Origin: Pseudomonadota bacterium
Lineage (GTDB): Bacteria; Pseudomonadota; Gammaproteobacteria; Burkholderiales; Burkholderiaceae_D
Reading direction: 5' to 3'
NCBI GenBank assembly: GCA_023422955.1
Contig: JAFAGG010000106.1
Coordinates: forward strand, 1 to 18,929
Length of the DNA stretch: 18,929 nucleotides
Shown: positions 14,237 through 18,929 of the stretch, piece after piece
Layout of the letters: the number at the start of each line of letters is the position of its first letter
How positions within the stretch are numbered: the stretch's first letter is position 1
Program-made: the position numbers and the translations under genes
The notes under the pieces: generated by a model
Told to the model about the DNA's origin: nothing
Seen by the model: only the letters and a program-made list of their open reading frames with translations
Database searches by the model: none

Positions 14237-14707
14237 ATGAACTTAAATGCAACTTTGTTTGCGCAGTTCGTGGTCTTCTTCATCCTGTGCGGGTTCACGA
14301 TGAAATTCGTGTGGCCGCCACTGATGAAAGCGCTCGACGAGCGTGCCCAGAAGATCACGGAAGGCCTGGCCGCTGCCGACCGTAGCAAGGCAGAAATGGC
14401 CGCTGCCGAAAAACGCATCCAGTCTGAAATGTCTGCTGCGCGTGACGAAAGCCAAAAGCGCATCGCCGATGCTGAAAAGCGCGCGCAAGCCATCGTTGAA
14501 GAAGCCAAGGCAACTGCTGCTGCAGAAGCCGTCCGCATCATCGACGCTGCCAAAGCCGACGCTGAACAGCAAGTGACGCGTGCACGGGATCAATTGCGTG
14601 ACCAAGTCGCGACCATCGCGATCAAGGGCGCAGAGCAGATTCTGAAGCGCGAAGTGAATCCGGCTATCCACGCCGATTTGTTGAACCAATTGAAGGCAGA
14701 GCTGTAA
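14237..14707 (+). CDS. atpF: ATP synthase F0 subunit b
   Basis: A 156-residue protein, the same length as the E. coli b subunit. One membrane helix (about 6-25) is followed by a long, charged, alanine-rich helix (about 30-140) typical of the right-handed coiled coil that forms the peripheral stalk. The dimer links subunit a to delta and F1 and holds the catalytic head still. A good AGAAGGA ribosome binding site precedes ATG 14237. It ends two bases before atpH. Confidence 0.96.
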   Translation: MNLNATLFAQFVVFFILCGFTMKFVWPPLMKALDERAQKITEGLAAADRSKAEMAAAEKRIQSEMSAARDESQKRIADAEKRAQAIVEEAKATAAAEAVRIIDAAKADAEQQVTRARDQLRDQVATIAIKGAEQILKREVNPAIHADLLNQLKAEL

Positions 14708-14709
14708 TC

Positions 14710-15246
14710 ATGGCTGAACTCGCAACGATTGCCCGCCCTTATGCACAGGCGCTGTACCGGGTAGCCAAGTCTGGCGATGTATCGGCTTGGTCTGGTCTGG
14801 TTTCCGAAATGGCACAAGTTGCGGCACATCCTGAACTGCAGGCGCTGGCCAGCAATCCAAAGGTGTCGGACCAGCAGTTGGCCGACCTCTTGCTGGCCGC
14901 GCTCAAATCTCCGGTTCCTGCCGAAGCCCGGAACTTCATCGCTATGCTGGTTGACAACAACCGCGTAGCGTCGTTGCCGGAAATCGCAGTGCAGTTTGAT
15001 GAACTGAAGAATGCGGATGCAGGCGCTGCCGATGCCGAAATCATCAGCGCATTCGAACTCACCGATGCGCAGTTGAAAGACTTGGTTGCCACTCTGGAAA
15101 AGAAATTCGGCCGCAAGCTGAATCCTTCCGCTGTCACCGTAGACAATTCACTGATTGGCGGTGTGCGCGTAGTGGTCGGCGATGAAGTGTTCGACACGTC
15201 CGTGCGCGCCAAGCTGCAAAAGATGCATGTCGCTTTAACTGCCTGA
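14710..15246 (+). CDS. atpH: ATP synthase F1 subunit delta
   Basis: A 178-residue cytoplasmic subunit, close to the E. coli length (177), that sits on top of F1 and joins it to the b dimer. The N-terminal helical domain starts with ATIARPYAQALYRVA (5-19), the standard opening. The C-terminal section contains the family signature around LIGGVRVVVGDEVFDTSV (about 154-171). Its start is two bases after atpF and its ribosome binding site lies inside the atpF end, so coupling is likely. It is followed by a 57-bp gap before atpA. Confidence 0.95.
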   Translation: MAELATIARPYAQALYRVAKSGDVSAWSGLVSEMAQVAAHPELQALASNPKVSDQQLADLLLAALKSPVPAEARNFIAMLVDNNRVASLPEIAVQFDELKNADAGAADAEIISAFELTDAQLKDLVATLEKKFGRKLNPSAVTVDNSLIGGVRVVVGDEVFDTSVRAKLQKMHVALTA

Positions 15247-15303
15247 GCCCCGGCGCTCGGTAGCATGAGCCCTCAAGCGTAAGCAAAATTTTTAGGAGTT
15301 AGT

Positions 15304-16839
15304 ATGCAACTCAACCCGTCTGAAATCAGCGAACTGATCCAGAGCCGGATAAAAGGGCTCGGCGAAAGCGCTGAGATTCGCAACCAAGGCACGGTCATTT
15401 CGGTGACCGACGGCATCTGCCGCGTGCATGGTCTGTCCGACGCAATGCAAGGTGAAATGCTGGAATTCCCGGGCAACACCTTCGGTCTGGCACTGAACCT
15501 GGAACGTGATTCCGTGGGCGTCGTTATCCTGGGCGACTACGAGCACATTTCCGAAGGCGATACCGTCAAGACGACCGGCCGCGTGCTGGAAGTGCCGGTT
15601 GGCCCGGAACTGCGTGGCCGCGTGGTCAACTCGCTGGGTCAGCCCATCGACGGTAAAGGCCCGATCGATGCCAAGCTGAGCTCGCCGATCGAAAAGATCG
15701 CTCCCGGCGTTATTGCCCGTCAATCCGTTTCCCAACCGATGCAAACCGGTATCAAGGCTATCGACGCCATGGTGCCTATCGGTCGCGGTCAGCGTGAATT
15801 GATCATTGGTGACCGTCAAACCGGTAAATCTACCGTTGCCATCGACGCGATCATCAATCAAAAAGGCCAGAACATGACGTGTATCTACGTCGCGATCGGC
15901 CAAAAAGCATCGACCATCAAAAACATCGTGCGCGCTCTGGAAGAGCACGGCGCGATGGAATACACGATCGTTGTTGCCGCTTCCGCTTCCGAATCCGCCG
16001 CGATGCAATACATCTCGGCTTACTCCGGTTGCGCAATGGGCGAATACTTCCGTGATCGCGGTGAAGACGCGCTGATCGTTTATGACGATCTGTCCAAACA
16101 AGCTGTGGCTTACCGTCAGGTATCCCTGCTGTTGCGCCGTCCACCAGGCCGTGAAGCATTCCCTGGCGACGTGTTCTATCTCCACAGCCGTCTGCTGGAA
16201 CGCGCAGCTCGCGTGAACCCGGATTACGTTGAAGCATTCACCAAGGGTGAAGTCAAAGGTAAAACCGGTTCCCTGACCGCCTTGCCTATCATCGAAACCC
16301 AAGCCGGTGACGTGTCCGCATTCGTTCCGACCAACGTGATTTCGATTACCGACGGCCAGATCTTCCTGGAAACCTCGCTGTTCAACTCGGGTATCCGTCC
16401 TGCGATTAACGCCGGTATCTCGGTGTCTCGTGTTGGTGGCGCTGCGCAGACCAAGGTTATCAAGAACCTGTCCGGCGGTATCCGTACCGACTTGGCGCAG
16501 TATCGTGAACTGGCTGCGTTCGCGCAGTTCGCTTCCGACCTGGACGACGCAACCCGCCGCCAGTTGGACCGCGGTGCACGCGTGACCGAGTTGCTGAAAC
16601 AGCTGCAATACTCGCCGCTGTCGATTTCGCTGATGGCCGTATCGCTGTTCGCAGTGAACAAGGGTTATCTGGACGACCTCGAAGTCAAACGCGTACTGCC
16701 GTTCGAAGCCGGTCTGCATAACTTCATGAAGAGCAGCCATGCTGCGCTGCTGCAGAAGATCGAAGACACCAAGGCGCTCGACAAGGACGACGAGGCACAA
16801 CTGGCGGCTGCGATTGCAGACTTCAAGAAGTCGTTTTAA
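15304..16839 (+). CDS. atpA: ATP synthase F1 subunit alpha
   Basis: A 511-residue subunit (E. coli 513) that alternates with beta in the F1 hexamer and carries the non-catalytic nucleotide sites. The P-loop GDRQTGKS is at 169-176. The segment RRPPGREAFPGDVFYLHSRL starts near 278. The alpha/beta signature PAINAGISVS is at 366-375, followed by the arginine finger R376, which reaches into the neighbouring beta site. AGGAG lies a few bases ahead of ATG 15304. Codon use leans to GGT, CGT, ATC and AAC, as expected for a highly expressed gene. Confidence 0.98.
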   Translation: MQLNPSEISELIQSRIKGLGESAEIRNQGTVISVTDGICRVHGLSDAMQGEMLEFPGNTFGLALNLERDSVGVVILGDYEHISEGDTVKTTGRVLEVPVGPELRGRVVNSLGQPIDGKGPIDAKLSSPIEKIAPGVIARQSVSQPMQTGIKAIDAMVPIGRGQRELIIGDRQTGKSTVAIDAIINQKGQNMTCIYVAIGQKASTIKNIVRALEEHGAMEYTIVVAASASESAAMQYISAYSGCAMGEYFRDRGEDALIVYDDLSKQAVAYRQVSLLLRRPPGREAFPGDVFYLHSRLLERAARVNPDYVEAFTKGEVKGKTGSLTALPIIETQAGDVSAFVPTNVISITDGQIFLETSLFNSGIRPAINAGISVSRVGGAAQTKVIKNLSGGIRTDLAQYRELAAFAQFASDLDDATRRQLDRGARVTELLKQLQYSPLSISLMAVSLFAVNKGYLDDLEVKRVLPFEAGLHNFMKSSHAALLQKIEDTKALDKDDEAQLAAAIADFKKSF

Positions 16840-16863
16840 GCCGAAGCTGAAGGGGTACTACTC

Positions 16864-17733
16864 ATGGCAGTAGGTAAAGAGATACGCGGCAAGATCAAGA
16901 GCGTAGAAAGTACGAAGAAAATCACCAAGGCGATGGAAATGGTCGCTGCATCCAAACTGCGCAAGGCGCAGGACCGGATGCAGTCCGCCCGTCCCTACAG
17001 TGACAAGATTCGTACCATCGCTTCCAATCTTGCCCAGGCGAATCCGGAATACACGCATCCGTTCCTGGTGAAGCAGGAGAGCGCGAAGAAGGTGGGCCTG
17101 ATCGTCATCACGACCGATAAGGGTCTGTGCGGCGGCATGAATACTAACTCGCTGCGTGCCGTGACCAATAAGCTGCGCGAACTGGAAGCTCAGGGCATCA
17201 GCGCAGACGTGGTCGCCATCGGCAACAAGGGCGCTTCGTTCCTGAACCGCCTTGGCGCACGTGTGGTATCGCAGGCCGTGCAACTGGGCGATACGCCGCA
17301 CCTGGAAAGACTGATCGGACCTGTCAAGGTGCTGCTCGACGCTTACCAGGAAGGCAAGCTCGACGCCGTGTACGTGGTGTACACCAAGTTCATCAACACC
17401 ATGAAGCAGGTCGCAACACTGGACCAGCTTCTGCCGCTCGCCGCCGATCATCTGCAAGTGCAGGAAGGCGTGCATCAATGGGATTACATTTATGAGCCCG
17501 ATGCACAAAGCGTGATTGATGAACTGCTGGTTCGCTATATCGAGGCGCTGATTTATCAGTCAGTCGCTGAAAACATGGCGTCCGAGCAATCGGCTCGCAT
17601 GGTCGCGATGAAGGCCGCTTCGGATAACGCAGGCACACTGATCTCCGAACTGAAGCTGGTGTACAACAAGACCCGCCAGGCTGCGATCACCAAGGAGCTG
17701 TCTGAAATCGTATCCGGTGCGGCTGCGGTGTAA
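16864..17733 (+). CDS. atpG: ATP synthase F1 subunit gamma
   Basis: A 289-residue rotor shaft subunit (E. coli 287). The N-terminal helix begins KEIRGKIKSVESTKKITKAM (5-24) and the Rossmann-like core has TTDKGLCGG (83-91). The C-terminal helix, ending in the conserved AITKELSEIVSGA (274-286), forms the coiled coil that turns inside the alpha3beta3 head. It starts 24 bases after atpA with an AAGGGG ribosome binding site. An 84-bp gap with a hairpin separates it from atpD. Confidence 0.97.
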   Translation: MAVGKEIRGKIKSVESTKKITKAMEMVAASKLRKAQDRMQSARPYSDKIRTIASNLAQANPEYTHPFLVKQESAKKVGLIVITTDKGLCGGMNTNSLRAVTNKLRELEAQGISADVVAIGNKGASFLNRLGARVVSQAVQLGDTPHLERLIGPVKVLLDAYQEGKLDAVYVVYTKFINTMKQVATLDQLLPLAADHLQVQEGVHQWDYIYEPDAQSVIDELLVRYIEALIYQSVAENMASEQSARMVAMKAASDNAGTLISELKLVYNKTRQAAITKELSEIVSGAAAV

Positions 17734-17746
17734 AGATGGCAGGACA

Positions 17747-17770
17747 GGTTTGCGGCAGGTGCTGCGAACC
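17747..17770 (+). other. Stem-loop between atpG and atpD
   Basis: GGTTTGCGG (17747-17755) and CTGCGAACC (17762-17770) pair over 9 bp with two G-U wobbles around a six-base loop. There is no T-run close by. An AU-rich leader and a GAAGGA Shine-Dalgarno follow before atpD. Confidence 0.5.
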
Positions 17771-17817
17771 GTCCCGAACGGATTATTGAATTAAATTTTT
17801 ATATTGAAGGAACGAAA

Positions 17818-18929
17818 ATGGCTGATGGCAAAATCGTTCAGTGTATCGGCGCCGTGGTGGACGTTGAGTTTCCGCGCAACGCAATTCCCAAGGTATACGA
17901 TGCGTTGAAAATGGAAGGCTCCGCACTGACCCTCGAAGTGCAGCAGCAGCTGGGCGACGGCGTAGTCCGTACCATTGCGCTGGGCTCCTCCGAAGGTCTG
18001 CGTCGCGGCATGATGGTGCAAAATACGCGTGCACCGATCACCGTACCGGTTGGCCATGCAACACTGGGCCGCATCATGGACGTGCTGGGCAACCCGATCG
18101 ACGAACGTGGTCCGGTCGATCAGACCCACACCGCATCGATCCACCGTAAAGCGCCGGCTTACGACGAACTGTCCCCCTCCACCGAACTGCTGGAAACCGG
18201 CATCAAGGTTATTGACCTGGTTTGCCCGTTCGCCAAAGGCGGCAAGGTTGGTCTGTTCGGCGGTGCAGGCGTGGGCAAGACCGTGAACATGATGGAACTG
18301 ATTAACAACATCGCTAAAGCTCACTCGGGTCTGTCCGTGTTTGCCGGCGTGGGTGAGCGTACTCGTGAAGGTAACGACTTCTATCACGAGATGGCTGACT
18401 CCAAGGTGGTTGATCTGGAAAACCTCAGCAACTCCAAGGTTGCGATGGTCTACGGTCAGATGAACGAACCGCCGGGTAACCGTCTGCGCGTGGCGCTGAC
18501 CGGTCTGTCGATTGCCGAATCCTTCCGTGACGAAGGCCGTGACGTGCTGTTCTTCGTCGATAACATCTACCGTTACACGCTGGCCGGTACCGAAGTGTCC
18601 GCACTGCTGGGCCGTATGCCTTCCGCGGTGGGTTATCAGCCGACGCTGGCCGAAGAAATGGGCCGCCTGCAAGAGCGTATTACCTCGACCAAGACCGGTT
18701 CGATCACCTCGATCCAGGCCGTGTACGTCCCTGCGGATGACTTGACCGACCCGTCTCCTGCTACGACCTTTGCTCACTTGGACTCCACCGTGGTTCTGTC
18801 GCGTGACATCGCGGCTCTCGGTATCTACCCCGCCGTGGATCCGCTGGACTCGACCTCGCGTCAGCTGGACCCGAACGTGGTCGGTGCAGATCACTACGAG
18901 ACCGCCCGCGCGGTTCAGGGTACGCTGCA
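17818..18929 (+). CDS. atpD: ATP synthase F1 subunit beta, C-terminus cut by window edge
   Basis: The first 370 residues of the catalytic subunit; the rest, and presumably atpC, lie beyond the right edge. The P-loop GGAGVGKT is at 148-155 with the phosphate-binding K154. The catalytic glutamate is E180 in GERTREGND, and the DNIYRYTLAGTEVSALLGRM region (248-267) leads to PSAVGYQPTL. The subunit binds ADP and phosphate and makes ATP as gamma rotates. A GAAGGA ribosome binding site lies six bases before ATG 17818, behind an AU-rich leader. Codon use is that of a highly expressed gene. Confidence 0.98.
   Translation, partial: MADGKIVQCIGAVVDVEFPRNAIPKVYDALKMEGSALTLEVQQQLGDGVVRTIALGSSEGLRRGMMVQNTRAPITVPVGHATLGRIMDVLGNPIDERGPVDQTHTASIHRKAPAYDELSPSTELLETGIKVIDLVCPFAKGGKVGLFGGAGVGKTVNMMELINNIAKAHSGLSVFAGVGERTREGNDFYHEMADSKVVDLENLSNSKVAMVYGQMNEPPGNRLRVALTGLSIAESFRDEGRDVLFFVDNIYRYTLAGTEVSALLGRMPSAVGYQPTLAEEMGRLQERITSTKTGSITSIQAVYVPADDLTDPSPATTFAHLDSTVVLSRDIAALGIYPAVDPLDSTSRQLDPNVVGADHYETARAVQGTL

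Noticed and set aside
17240..17275. CACGTG-containing sequence in atpG as a third parS site
   Set aside because: Only the core hexamer matches; the TGTTTC and GAAACA arms are absent.

Overview
This window is ordinary core chromosome from a betaproteobacterium, most likely Burkholderiales and possibly Oxalobacteraceae. That placement is an inference from gene order (mnmG-rsmG-parA-parB followed by atpI-B-E-F-H-A-G-D) and protein style, not from a search. The coding DNA looks GC-rich, with one sharply AT-rich stretch of about 1 kb at 6070-7066.

Layout. The left part (1-6069) holds the N-terminal part of a glycosyltransferase-51 penicillin-binding protein on the minus strand, an MFS transporter, a LysR-type regulator closed by a strong terminator, an AsmA-family protein, and a convergent MTA/SAH-nucleosidase-family gene whose stop codon overlaps that of the AsmA gene. 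The middle (6070-7966) holds the AT-rich non-coding block with three perfect DnaA boxes, an IHF consensus match and TAG-triplet (DnaA-trio-like) runs, then a TSUP/TauE permease and two identical parS palindromes. The right part (7967-18929) holds mnmG, rsmG, parA, parB and the ATP synthase operon as far as residue 370 of atpD.

How it fits together. The centre looks like the replication-origin domain. The AT-rich block next to mnmG is a good oriC candidate, by its motifs and because oriC also lies beside mnmG (gidA) in E. coli. ParB, encoded 3.6 kb to the right, should load on the two parS sites and work with ParA to segregate the origin. The ATP synthase operon has a clear sigma-70 promoter and intergenic hairpins on both sides of atpE, the gene for the subunit needed in the most copies.

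No novel defence, mobile or biosynthetic system is visible. No IS element, CRISPR array, tRNA or rRNA was seen. The points most worth checking are the putative oriC with its duplicated trio-plus-box module, the parS pair, and the hairpins around atpE.
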